DNA of 64,000 nt, from assembly GCA_963701735.1 (NCBI GenBank), contig CAVPBI010000010.1, positions 310,001 through 374,000 on the forward strand, read 5' to 3'. The position numbers and the translations under genes were made by a program. This stretch comes from CAWABB01 sp963701735. GTDB taxonomy: Bacteria; Bacteroidota; Ignavibacteria; UBA10030; UBA6906. Position 1 is the first letter of the stretch; every line of letters starts with the position of its first letter. This document shows positions 53,611 to 62,303 of the stretch, piece by piece. Under the pieces are notes generated by a model, which ran no database searches, was not told the DNA's origin, and worked only from the letters and a program-made list of their open reading frames with translations.

Positions 53611-54696
53611 ATGAACCAGCGAAGAACCCGAACCGTACGCATCCTCATCGCCGCGCAGTTCACCGCCTCCGTATTCCTGTTTGCCTCGTGCGGCTCGGAA
53701 GGAGGAGGCAAGCCTGAGCAAACGGGCGGGTCCCCGGACGAAAAGATACTGCCGGTGCAGGTGCAGGTCCTGGGGACGGCCCCGTTCAGGGAAACGCTGC
53801 AGCTGACAGGCACGATCAAGGCCGTTGAGGATATTACTGTGAGCACGGAAGAGGGCGGAGTCTTGAAGGAATGGGTGGTCGAGCGGGGCGCTGCCGTGGA
53901 GCAGGGGGATGTCCTTGCCTTCATCAATGACGACGTCCTGAAGCCGGGCTATGATGCGGCATTTGCCCAGTACAGGATCGCGGAGCTCAACTACGAGAAA
54001 CAGCAGAAAGTGTACGACCAGGCGGCGGTCAGCGAGCTGCAGATGAAGAGCGCCGAATACGCGCGGGACGCCGCGAAGGCCCAGGCCGATCTCGCGCGCG
54101 CCCGCTGGGACCGGACCCGTGTCAAGAGCCCGATCTCGGGGGTGGTGGAGGACCGGCTCGCAGATGCCGGTGAGCTCCTGCCGCCCGGCTATCCCGTCGC
54201 ACGGATCGTCAGTCTGCATCGCGTCAAGGCCGTCATCAGCGTCCCGGAGCGGTACGCAGGCACGATCGCCGTTGGAGCTCCGGTGGCGATCACCGTCACG
54301 GCATACCCCCGCGAGAGGTTCGAAGGGAAAGTGAGCTTTGTGGGCGCCGCCGTCACCCCTGACAACCGGTCCCTTTCGGTGGAAGTCCTGATCGGCAACG
54401 CCCACCGCCGCCTGAAGCCGGACATGATCGCCAGGGCGGTCATCAGCCAGTCCTCCGAACGCGAGGCGCTGATCCTGGACGGCTCACTCCTTGTGCAACT
54501 CGATGCGGAAACGTACGCTGTGTTCATCGAGAAAGACGGCCGCGCTGTCCGCCGCACCGTGACGCTCGGAGCGAGAAACGGGTCCAACAACGAGATCCTG
54601 TCGGGGCTCTCCACCGGGGACCGCGTGATCGTCAGCGGGTCTCAGGCTCTGTACGACGGACAACCGGTGTCGGTCGTCGAAACCCCGGCACGCTAG
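53611..54696 (+). CDS. Efflux RND transporter periplasmic adaptor (membrane fusion protein), lipoprotein
   Basis: A 361-residue adaptor. The N-terminus ends in a lipobox with Cys27 (FLFASCGSEGGG), so it is an inner-membrane lipoprotein. Then come the lipoyl-like half (VSTEEGGVLKEWVVERGAAVEQGDVLAFIND), a coiled-coil hairpin (QYRIAELNYEKQQKVYDQAAVSELQMKSAEYARDAAKAQADL), the second lipoyl half (RVKSPISGVVEDRLADAGELL) and a beta-barrel domain. ATG 53611 lies two bases after the TolC stop. Confidence 0.9.
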   Translation: MNQRRTRTVRILIAAQFTASVFLFASCGSEGGGKPEQTGGSPDEKILPVQVQVLGTAPFRETLQLTGTIKAVEDITVSTEEGGVLKEWVVERGAAVEQGDVLAFINDDVLKPGYDAAFAQYRIAELNYEKQQKVYDQAAVSELQMKSAEYARDAAKAQADLARARWDRTRVKSPISGVVEDRLADAGELLPPGYPVARIVSLHRVKAVISVPERYAGTIAVGAPVAITVTAYPRERFEGKVSFVGAAVTPDNRSLSVEVLIGNAHRRLKPDMIARAVISQSSEREALILDGSLLVQLDAETYAVFIEKDGRAVRRTVTLGARNGSNNEILSGLSTGDRVIVSGSQALYDGQPVSVVETPAR

Positions 54697-54712
54697 GTCG
54701 GGCCCGAGAACC

Positions 54713-57700
54713 ATGAAACTTTCGAACCTGGCAATCGACAATCGCGTCGCTGTCTACATCCTGATGGCGATCATCTTCATCCTCGGGGCGAGCTCCTACC
54801 TGTCGCTCCCCCGGGAGTCGTCGCCCGACGTCTCCATTCCTATCATCATCGTCTCCACGCCGTACATCGGCGCAGCGCCATCCGATGTCGAAGGCCTCGT
54901 GACCCAGCCGCTGGAGCGCAATCTCAAGTCGCTCAAGGACGTCAAGGAAATCACCTCCGCCTCCAAGGAAGGGCTCTCCACCGTCCGCGTCGAGTTCAAT
55001 GTCGGCATCGACATCGATGACGCGCTCCGCCGGGTCCGCGACGAGGTGAATTCGACCATCCCCGAGCTTCCCGGGGACATCCTGGATCCGGTCGTCACGG
55101 AGATCAACCTGAGCGAGTTCCCGATCATGTATGTGAATGTCGGGGGCGACATCGGGCTTCCCCAGCTGAAGAAACTGGCGGAGGACCTGCAGGACAAGAT
55201 CGAATCGGTCCCCGGCGTGCTGCGCGCGGACCTCGCCGGCGGGCTGGAGCCCGAAGTCCAGGTCAACTGCGACGTGAACCTCCTGAACGGCTATCGCATC
55301 TCGCTCAAGGACGTCTCCGACGCGATCGCAGCAGAGAACGTGTCCATCCCCGGGGGATCGATCGACGATTCGCGGACCACATTCTCGGTCCGGGTTCCCG
55401 GCGAATACCGGACCGTGCAGCCGATCGAAGACATCGTGATCAAGCTTCAGAACGGCAAGCCGATCTATGTCCGGGACGTCGCGGCGGTCCGGTACGCGTT
55501 CGAGGATCGCAAGACGTATGCGCGCCTGAACGGGAAAGAGGTCGTGACGCTCGCCGTCCGGAAACGCGCCGGGGAGAACCTGGTCCGGATCGCAGAAGAG
55601 GTCAAGCAGATTCTCTCGGCCGGGGAGCCGGACCTCCCTGCCGGCGTGGCGCTCTCCGTGTCGAACGACCAGTCGATCATCGTCAATCGCTGGGTGTACG
55701 AGCTGGAAAACAGCATCCTGACCGGGATGTTTCTCGTCGTGCTCATTCTGTTCATGTTCTTCGGACTGAAGAACGCGATGCTGATCGCCACGTCGATCCC
55801 GCTCTCGCTGTTCATCGGCTTCATCATCCTCGCGTTCAGCGGCATCACGCTCAACATGGTGGTGCTCTTCGCCCTGGTCCTCGTGCTCGGTATCGTGGTC
55901 GACGACGCCATTGTCGTCATCGAAAACATCTACCGCCACCAGCAGGCGTACGACACGTCGCCAGCGCAGGCCGCCAAGGACGCCGTGGCCGAGGTTGCAG
56001 TCCCCGTTGCCACGTCGACGTTCACCACGCTGGCGGCGTTCGTCCCGCTCCTGTTCTGGCCGGGCATCGTCGGCGACTTCATGCAGTACCTCCCCCTGAC
56101 ACTCATCTTCACCATGGGCGGATCCCTGTTCGTCGCGTACGTCATCAGCCCTGTACAGGGCGCCCAGTGGATCGACTACAAGAAGGAGATCCGGAAGACC
56201 CGCGAGAACCTCGAGCACCCGCACTGGTACAAGAAGTACAACCCGTTCTCGATCGTGTACCACAAGGTGGACCAGACGTTTTTCCCCTGGATGCAGCGCG
56301 AATACGGCAAAACGCTGCAATGGACGCTCTCCCGGGAGAAGCTCGCATTGCCGCTTGGCCTGCGCGTTTCGCACAAGGCCTTCACGATCATCGCCTCGGT
56401 CGCCTTCCTGATCTTCGTGATGTTTCTCTTCGGGCTCCTGAACGCCGGCGTGGTGTTCTTCCCCGAAACCCAGCCGGCGCTCGTCAACGTGGGAATCGAA
56501 GCCCCCCCGGGGACATCGCTGGATGCGCACCAACAAGATCACGGTGATGGTCGAGGACGCCCTGACCGGGCTCCCGGCGTATCGTGACATCGAGTTCGTG
56601 GTGGCCAGCGTGGGAAGTTCCGACAACCCGTTCGATTTCGGCGGGCAGGGGGTGTCGAACAAGGCGAATGTGGCCCTCAATTTCTACGAGAAAGCCAGGC
56701 GCAGCCAGAGCAGCGCGATCACGCTCGACGAGGTGCGCACCCGCGTGGCGGGGATCCCGGGAGCGGAGATCAAGGTGACGCCGCAGCGGATGGGCCCGCC
56801 GGTCGGCGCGCCGATCAGCGTAGAAATCTCCGGCGACGACTATCCGCAGCTTGCCGGGCTGAGCGCGCGTGCCCAGAGCATGATCAGGGCGATCCCGGGA
56901 CTCGTTGACCTGAAGGACAACTACAATTCGGCGAAGCCCGAGATCGAGGTGATCATCGATCGCGAGAGCGCCGCGCTCGCGTACATGAGCACGTCTCAGA
57001 TCGCCGGAACCGTCCGCGCAGCCATCAGTGGCCTCGAAGCCTCCGACTACCGCGTGGGCGAGGACGAGTACAAGATCCGTGTCAGGCTCCGGGAGGACCA
57101 GCGCTCATCTCCCGCCGATCTCGAGAACCTCTATGTCACGTTCATGAACAAGCAGGGGAAGCTGCTCTCCGTCCCGCTGGTATCGGTCGCGAGCCTCCGG
57201 CGCAGCGGAACGATCTCCGATATCCAGCGCAAGGACCAGAAGCGCGTCATCACGATCTCCGCAGACGTGCAGGGGAGACTCGCCTCGGAGGTCCTTCAGG
57301 ACGTCAAGACGACGCTGTCGGGAATGGCGCTGCCGCCCGGGTACGCGATCAAGTACACGGGAGAGGACGAGGAACAGGCGAAGGCCGCCGCATTCCTGTC
57401 GCGCGCGCTCGTCATCACGCTCCTGCTCGTCTTCCTGGTTCTCGTGATGGAGTTCAACTCGGTGCGGGTCCCGTTCGTGATCATGCTCTCCGTCATCCTC
57501 TCATTCATCGGCGTGCTGATCGGACTGCTCGTGACGCTCACGCCGTTCAGCGTGATCATGACGGGGGTCGGAGTCATCTCGCTCGCCGGCATCGTCGTGA
57601 AGAATGCCATCGTGCTCCTCGACTTCATGAAGCACCTGCGAGGCTCCGGACTGACGCTCGACGAGGCGCTGGTCGAGGCCGGGCGCACGCGACTCCGTCC

Positions 57701-57995
57701 CGTCCTCCTCACGGCCGCGACGACGATCACGGGCATCCTCCCGCTCGCCACAGGCATCGACTTTGACTGGCGGGAGCTCCACTTCGTCATTGGCGCGGAG
57801 AGCGCGGACTTCTGGAGATCCCTCGGAGTGACCATCGTGTTCGGGCTGGCCGTGTCAACCTTTCTCACCCTTGTCGTGGTTCCGACGTTCTATTCGCTGC
57901 TGGAAGACTGGATCGCCTCTGGACGTCGGGCAACGTCCCGCGTTCGTGGGTGGGTGGGGGTCCGGCTTGGAGTGGAGCGGACGCCCGCAGGCTAG
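54713..57995 (+). CDS. RND family efflux pump, inner-membrane subunit (single-base frameshift)
   Basis: The proton-driven pump of the tripartite system, AcrB/MexF-like. It has the first helix (RVAVYILMAIIFILGASSYLSLPRESSPDV), the TM4 proton-relay motif VVDDAIVVIENIYRHQ, and the second half with GVGVISLAGIVVKNAIVLLDFM and LTAATTITGILPLATG. Near 56524-56526 one extra base (in GATGCGCACC) shifts the frame between PPGTSLD and RTNKITVMVEDAL; without it the protein has 1093 residues. Substrate unknown. The 168 bases after its stop, before the convergent gene, show no gene. Confidence 0.9.
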
Positions 57996-58163
57996 GGCCG
58001 CCCGCTGCGCCGGGGTGAGTTCCCCGGACAGGGTGTACTGGCAGGACCGGTCAGGTCCGCCTCCGGGGTGATGAACGTACGAAAGGGATGGCCCGGAAAA
58101 GGCGGCCGGGGTTCGGCTTTCTGCAGGAGCAGGCGCGGGAACAGCGCTCCGGACGCCGGGCCT

Positions 58164-58724
58164 CTAGCGGGACTCCACCCGTACGCCGGTCTCGAGCTGG
58201 AGGGAGGGACCGTGCATGTTCATCAGCTCCTGGGCCGCATCGCGGACGTCCAGCAGAAAGCGGGTGGCGTCGCGGACCGCAACCGCGGTGTGCTCTTCCG
58301 ACCCGGTCATGCACCAGAGCAGCTGCCGGCCAAACTTCCAGGGCGGTTCGAGTTCTTCGTAGCCGATGAGGATGTCCCTGTAGTCGGCAAAGTGGGCGTG
58401 CATGATCGAGCCCCATTCGCCCACCTCGGGCCCCGACGCTCCCTGCTCGCCGAGGTGGCGGAGGAACTCGCCGGTCATCCCGGCCACGATCCTGTCCGCG
58501 ATCGGGCGATGCGTTGAGCGATCGACCGCCATCGCCGCGGCGTACATCGCCCCGACCACGATCTCGCCCGGATACTGCTCGTCGAGAAGCTCGCCATCGT
58601 CGGAGAGCCCGCTCGCGAGCTGGTCGAGGTTCAGGGGACCCGGCAGAGTCAGGCCGGTCCGGAGCGCTTCATACAGAAGTGCGCCAAACGCCTCGGGGGT
58701 TTTCCGACGCTGGAAGACTCGCAT
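58164..58724 (-). CDS. Hypothetical protein
   Basis: A 186-residue soluble protein that I do not recognise. It begins MRVFQRRKTPEAFGALLYEALRTGL, is rich in acidic and helical segments (LASGLSDDGELLDEQYPGEIVVGAMYAAAMAVDRSTH; FADYRDILIGYEELEPPWKFGRQLLWCMTG) and has no signal peptide, membrane helix or metal motif. ATG 58724 is chosen because the only longer start lies inside the -10 box of its promoter. It is convergent with the RND operon and divergent from tryptophanase. Confidence 0.65.
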   Translation of the reverse strand: MRVFQRRKTPEAFGALLYEALRTGLTLPGPLNLDQLASGLSDDGELLDEQYPGEIVVGAMYAAAMAVDRSTHRPIADRIVAGMTGEFLRHLGEQGASGPEVGEWGSIMHAHFADYRDILIGYEELEPPWKFGRQLLWCMTGSEEHTAVAVRDATRFLLDVRDAAQELMNMHGPSLQLETGVRVESR

Positions 58725-58755
58725 TGCCTGAGAGGTTGGTGGGGGGGAGTGATTC

Positions 58756-58784
58756 AACATACGAGGCCTCAATGCGAATGTCAA
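58756..58784 (-). promoter_or_regulatory. Promoter of the minus-strand hypothetical gene
   Basis: On the minus strand: a perfect TTGACA (58784-58779), 17 bases, TATGTT (58761-58756). Transcription should start near 58748, 24 bases before the ATG at 58724. Confidence 0.7.
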
Positions 58785-58872
58785 GCCGTGCTGCACGCAC
58801 ATCACACGCGATGCAGGCCCCGCATGCGTCCCGTCACAGCCACTGTCTCCCATCACCCTTCACACGCCTGCC

Positions 58873-60246
58873 ATGAAAACCATCATCGAGCCCTTCAAAA
58901 TCAAATCCGTTGAACCGATCCGGTTCACCACCGCTGGAGAGCGCGAGGAATTCATCGAGCGGGCTGGCTACAATCTCTTTCTTGTGCCGGCGGAGGAAGT
59001 GCTGATCGACCTTCTGACCGACAGCGGGACGTCGGCAATGAGTGCGGAGCAGTGGGCGGGTATCATGCGGGGCGACGAGTCGTACGCTGGCGCGCGAAGC
59101 TACTACCGATTCGAGGCGAAGGTGAAGGAGCTGACGGGCTTCGCGCATGTCATCCCGACGCACCAGGGCCGCGCGGCGGAGAGAATCCTGTTCTCGCTCG
59201 TCGGCGCAGCCGGGAAGGTGGTGCCGAACAATGCGCATTTCGATACCACGCGGGCCAACGTGGAATTCTCGGGCGCGGAAGCGGTCGATCTTCCGACGGC
59301 AGAGGGCCGGGACCCCGACGTCGTCGCCAACTTCAAGGGAAACATGGACACGGCCGCCCTGGAGTCGTTCATCAAGAGCCGCGGCGCGGCAGCCATCCCG
59401 CTGGTCATGATCACCGTGACGAACAACTCCGGCGGGGGCCAGCCGGTCTCGATGAAGAATATCCGCGAAACGAAGGCGATCTGCGCGAAGCACGGGATCC
59501 CGTTCTTCCTCGACGCCTGCAGGTTCGCGGAGAACGCCTACTTCATCAAGCTGCGGGAGCCGGGATACAGCGGCGTCCCCGTCCGCGATATCGCCAGGGA
59601 GATCTTCTCGTACGCAGACGGGGCGACGATGAGCGCGAAGAAGGATGCCATCGTGAACATGGGCGGCTTCCTCGCGATGAATGACGGGGCCCTTGCGCAG
59701 CGTGCGCGCAACCTCCTGATCATCACCGAGGGCTTTCCGACATACGGAGGACTCGCGGGGCGCGACCTCGAGGCGATCGCGCAGGGACTGGACGAAGTCC
59801 TCGACGAGCACTACCTGCAATACCGGATCCGGTCGGTCGAGTACCTTGGCGAAAAGCTGACAGCCGGGGGCGTCCCGATTCTGCGTCCGCCGGGCGGACA
59901 TGCCATCTATCTCAATGCGAGGGCGTTCCTGCCCCATATCCCGGTCGATCAGTATCCCGGCCAGTCGCTCTCCGTCGAGCTCTTCCGCATGGGCGGGATC
60001 CGGTCGGTGGAAATCGGGAGCGTCATGTTCGGGAAATACGATCCGGCCGGAAGGCTTATTCCGGCACGGATGGAGCTTGTCAGACTCGCAATCCCCCGGA
60101 GGGTCTATACTCAAAGCCATATCGACTACGTCATAGAAGTGGTGCTGGACTGCTTCAGAAGGAGGGAGGAGCTTCGGGGGTACGAGATTGTCGAAGAAGC
60201 GCCCGTCCTGCGTCACTTCACTGCTCGATTCCGGCCGAAGGCCTAG
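58873..60246 (+). CDS. tnaA: Tryptophanase (beta-eliminating lyase)
   Basis: A 457-residue PLP enzyme of the tryptophanase/tyrosine phenol-lyase family, with IDLLTDSGT, PTHQGRAAE, DACRFAENAYF and the PLP lysine in SAKKDAI (Lys257). Its numbering matches tyrosine phenol-lyase without gaps, and much of the sequence looks lyase-like (SYADGATMSAKKD, YGGLAGRD, IPRRVYT). But the residues that set substrate choice are those of tryptophanase: Asp124 (Thr in the phenol-lyase), Ile381 (Arg) and His448 (Phe). The expected reaction is tryptophan to indole, pyruvate and ammonia. No tnaB permease or tnaC leader peptide is seen. Confidence 0.85.
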   Translation: MKTIIEPFKIKSVEPIRFTTAGEREEFIERAGYNLFLVPAEEVLIDLLTDSGTSAMSAEQWAGIMRGDESYAGARSYYRFEAKVKELTGFAHVIPTHQGRAAERILFSLVGAAGKVVPNNAHFDTTRANVEFSGAEAVDLPTAEGRDPDVVANFKGNMDTAALESFIKSRGAAAIPLVMITVTNNSGGGQPVSMKNIRETKAICAKHGIPFFLDACRFAENAYFIKLREPGYSGVPVRDIAREIFSYADGATMSAKKDAIVNMGGFLAMNDGALAQRARNLLIITEGFPTYGGLAGRDLEAIAQGLDEVLDEHYLQYRIRSVEYLGEKLTAGGVPILRPPGGHAIYLNARAFLPHIPVDQYPGQSLSVELFRMGGIRSVEIGSVMFGKYDPAGRLIPARMELVRLAIPRRVYTQSHIDYVIEVVLDCFRRREELRGYEIVEEAPVLRHFTARFRPKA

Positions 60247-60285
60247 GGGAGACCGCCCGGCGAGGGCGAAAACATGCATTTTTCG

Positions 60286-60314
60286 TTGCAAACAGGCGTC
60301 AGAAATTCTATATT
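60286..60314 (+). promoter_or_regulatory. Promoter of the 60.3-63.8 kb gene run
   Basis: TTGCAA (60286-60291), 17 bases, TATATT (60309-60314). Transcription should start near 60321, 24 bases before the first gene. Confidence 0.65.
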
Positions 60315-60344
60315 GAAAGACAATGGCCACGTCTGGGACCCGTC

Positions 60345-61043
60345 ATGCTGAAATGTGATGTGTGCGGGACCGAGAACGATGACCTTGCGCTGAAATGCTC
60401 GGGATGCAGGGGGTTTCTTCAAGCAAAGGTTGAGGTCCTCGACCTTTTCCCGACACTCTGGGGTCTGATCGAGCGACCCCGGGAGACTTTTCGGCGAATC
60501 GTCAGGGCGCGGCGGAAGAACTTCGCATTCGGTCTCGCGGCCCTTCTCGGAATTGCGGTCGTCTTTCTGGTGATGTGGGCGAGGCAGTCGGGTACCGGTT
60601 ACGGGAGCCTGGTTGAGCTCGTCGGTGCAGGAATTGCGCTCGGGATCCCGGCAGGCATCCTGCTGGCCTTTGTGCTCGGGGTTGCGGGCGAGAGGCTGTC
60701 GATAATGCTGGGCGGGCGGGGCGGGGTGAAGAACTTCGCGGCGGTAACGTCGTACGCAGCTTCTCCGCTGCTCTATGCGCTCGTGCTCGTGCTTCCGGCG
60801 GAGCTCGCGATCTTCGGCATGTACCTGTTCGATCGAAACCCTGATCCCATGGCGCTGAAGCCCGAAGTGTATGCCGTGCTCCTGGGATTTGACGTGCTGA
60901 GCATGCTGTGGGCTGCGACGTTGCTCCATATCGGCCTGAGAGAAGCCTCAGGCGTGGGAAGCTGGAGGGGAGTGGCGGTGACGATCGGCGTTCTTGGACT
61001 GGCCGCGGCAGCCGTCGTGGGTGCCATCGCGATCCGACTGTAG
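60345..61043 (+). CDS. Zinc-ribbon membrane protein (Yip1-like)
   Basis: A 232-residue protein with an N-terminal zinc ribbon (CDVCGTENDDLALKCSGC: two CxxC pairs at residues 4-7 and 18-21) followed by a short linker and five hydrophobic helices; the loop LWGLIERPRETFRRIV before the first helix is typical of Yip1-domain proteins. Function unknown. It heads a run of six close genes on the plus strand, six bases before the metallopeptidase gene. Confidence 0.7.
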   Translation: MLKCDVCGTENDDLALKCSGCRGFLQAKVEVLDLFPTLWGLIERPRETFRRIVRARRKNFAFGLAALLGIAVVFLVMWARQSGTGYGSLVELVGAGIALGIPAGILLAFVLGVAGERLSIMLGGRGGVKNFAAVTSYAASPLLYALVLVLPAELAIFGMYLFDRNPDPMALKPEVYAVLLGFDVLSMLWAATLLHIGLREASGVGSWRGVAVTIGVLGLAAAAVVGAIAIRL

Positions 61044-61049
61044 CGGCAC

Positions 61050-61421
61050 ATGACCAGGGAGCGATTCGAGACCATCGCGGACGAAGAGTTTGCCGACCTT
61101 CCCGAGCCTTTCAGGCAGCGCATGGAGAATGTCCGTATCGTGATCGAGGACGTCGATTCTCCCGCGCAGCGCCGGCAGGCGGGCCTGGGGCGGTCGAGCA
61201 TGCTGCTTGGATTGTATGAAGGCGTCCCGCTCCCTCGGCGGGGCGTCGACTACGGCGTCGTGCCGGTCATGCCGGACACGATTACGTTGTTCCAGAAAAA
61301 CATCGAATCGATCGCGCGATCTGAGTCCGAAGTCCGAAGGCAGATCCGCGAGACTCTCATTCACGAAATCGCCCATTACTTCGGCATGGACGAGGACGAC
61401 ATCAGGGAAGCCGGCTACTGA
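61050..61421 (+). CDS. Zincin-like metallopeptidase family protein
   Basis: A 123-residue protein of the small bacterial metallopeptidase family (PF06262 type). It has the zinc motif HEIAH at residues 105-109 followed by FGMDEDDI, which gives the third acidic ligand, and the family's N-terminal FADLPEPFRQRMENVRIVIED. The substrate is unknown. It lies six bases after the zinc-ribbon gene. Confidence 0.82.
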   Translation: MTRERFETIADEEFADLPEPFRQRMENVRIVIEDVDSPAQRRQAGLGRSSMLLGLYEGVPLPRRGVDYGVVPVMPDTITLFQKNIESIARSESEVRRQIRETLIHEIAHYFGMDEDDIREAGY

Positions 61422-61462
61422 ACGCCGGCTGCCCATCGCAGCGCGAAAGGACAGAAAGCAAT

Positions 61463-61762
61463 ATGTCACGGGTGTTGTTCACAATTACGTACACGGTGAA
61501 GCCTGAGTTCCGCGAGGAGTACCTCGCGCTTTCGCGCACACTGAAGGATCACTTCGCGTCGACAGGGACGAAGAACTATGCGGTCTACGAAGTGCGGGGG
61601 AAAAGGAATCAGTTCGCCGAAGTGTTCGAGACCGCCAGCCTCGAGGAGTTTGACGCGCTGGAGGATAACCAGAACGATACAACGCAGGAGCTGCTCGCAA
61701 GCCTGGAGCGCTTCCTCGAACCGGATGGCATGAAGTATACCACGCTCGTCGAAACGGAGTGA
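61463..61762 (+). CDS. Small protein with a likely ABM/dimeric alpha-beta barrel fold
   Basis: A 99-residue protein, MSRVLFTITYTVKPEFREEYLALSRTLKDHF, then TGTKNYAVYEVRGKRNQFAEVFETASLEEFDALEDN. The strand-helix-strand-strand-helix pattern and the E-x-F-x-x-x-EEFDAL stretch resemble antibiotic-biosynthesis-monooxygenase-like ferredoxin folds, but no catalytic residue is identified. The family assignment is inference. Confidence 0.6.
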   Translation: MSRVLFTITYTVKPEFREEYLALSRTLKDHFASTGTKNYAVYEVRGKRNQFAEVFETASLEEFDALEDNQNDTTQELLASLERFLEPDGMKYTTLVETE

Positions 61763-61763
61763 C

Positions 61764-62270
61764 GTGACGGGGCGGACGACCATGCGGGCCGAGCGGGTGG
61801 CAATCGATCCCATTGCGCAGTTCATGCAGGAGCACGATCAGGCCCTGTCACAGCTTTCGTCGCTGACGAAGGCGACGCGGGCCCTCGAAGAGCATGGGTA
61901 TTCCGCCGACGGTTACCGCAAGGTACTCACCGCGCTCACATTTATCGACGACGAAGTCAGCGTCCACAACAGGCGCGAGGAGGAAGCCCTCTTCCCGGTG
62001 CTCGAACGGTACGTCGAGGGGCCCACACAACTCATGCGGGAGGAGCACAAGGTCCTTCGCAGGGAATTCCGCAAGCTGAGGACCGCGGTGAGGCGCCTGG
62101 AACGTGACACAGCCAACACGACCGTTGCACGGGACCTCGCCCGCGTCTCGCGCGGCATGGTCCAGCTCTTCGTCAACCATATCCACAAAGAAAATCATAT
62201 TCTGTTCCCGCTCGTCCAGAAATTTCTGACCAAGGACGCGCTGCGCGAAGTCGCACGACGTATGCTCTGA
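61764..62270 (+). CDS. Hemerythrin HHE domain protein
   Basis: A 168-residue four-helix protein with the metal ligands of a hemerythrin-like domain: EHD near residue 24, HNRREEEALFPVLE, EEHKVLRREF and HIHKENHILFPLV. It probably binds a di-iron centre and senses or stores oxygen or nitric oxide, or takes part in iron-sulfur repair. The start may be GTG 61764 or ATG 61782. It lies one base after the preceding gene. Confidence 0.88.
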   Translation: MTGRTTMRAERVAIDPIAQFMQEHDQALSQLSSLTKATRALEEHGYSADGYRKVLTALTFIDDEVSVHNRREEEALFPVLERYVEGPTQLMREEHKVLRREFRKLRTAVRRLERDTANTTVARDLARVSRGMVQLFVNHIHKENHILFPLVQKFLTKDALREVARRML

Positions 62271-62303
62271 CCGCGCACCTGCGATTCGCACCCGGACCAT
62301 CCC

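Noticed and set aside
6493..57995. Programmed +1 frameshifting as the cause of the split genes
   Set aside because: The sites share no slippery sequence or stop-codon context, affect unrelated genes, and several lie in short homopolymers, which fits sequencing error better.
57996..58163. Hidden small gene or terminator between the RND pump and the minus-strand orphan
   Set aside because: Only weak inverted repeats such as GGACC/GGTCC are present; no start with a binding site leads to a sensible protein.
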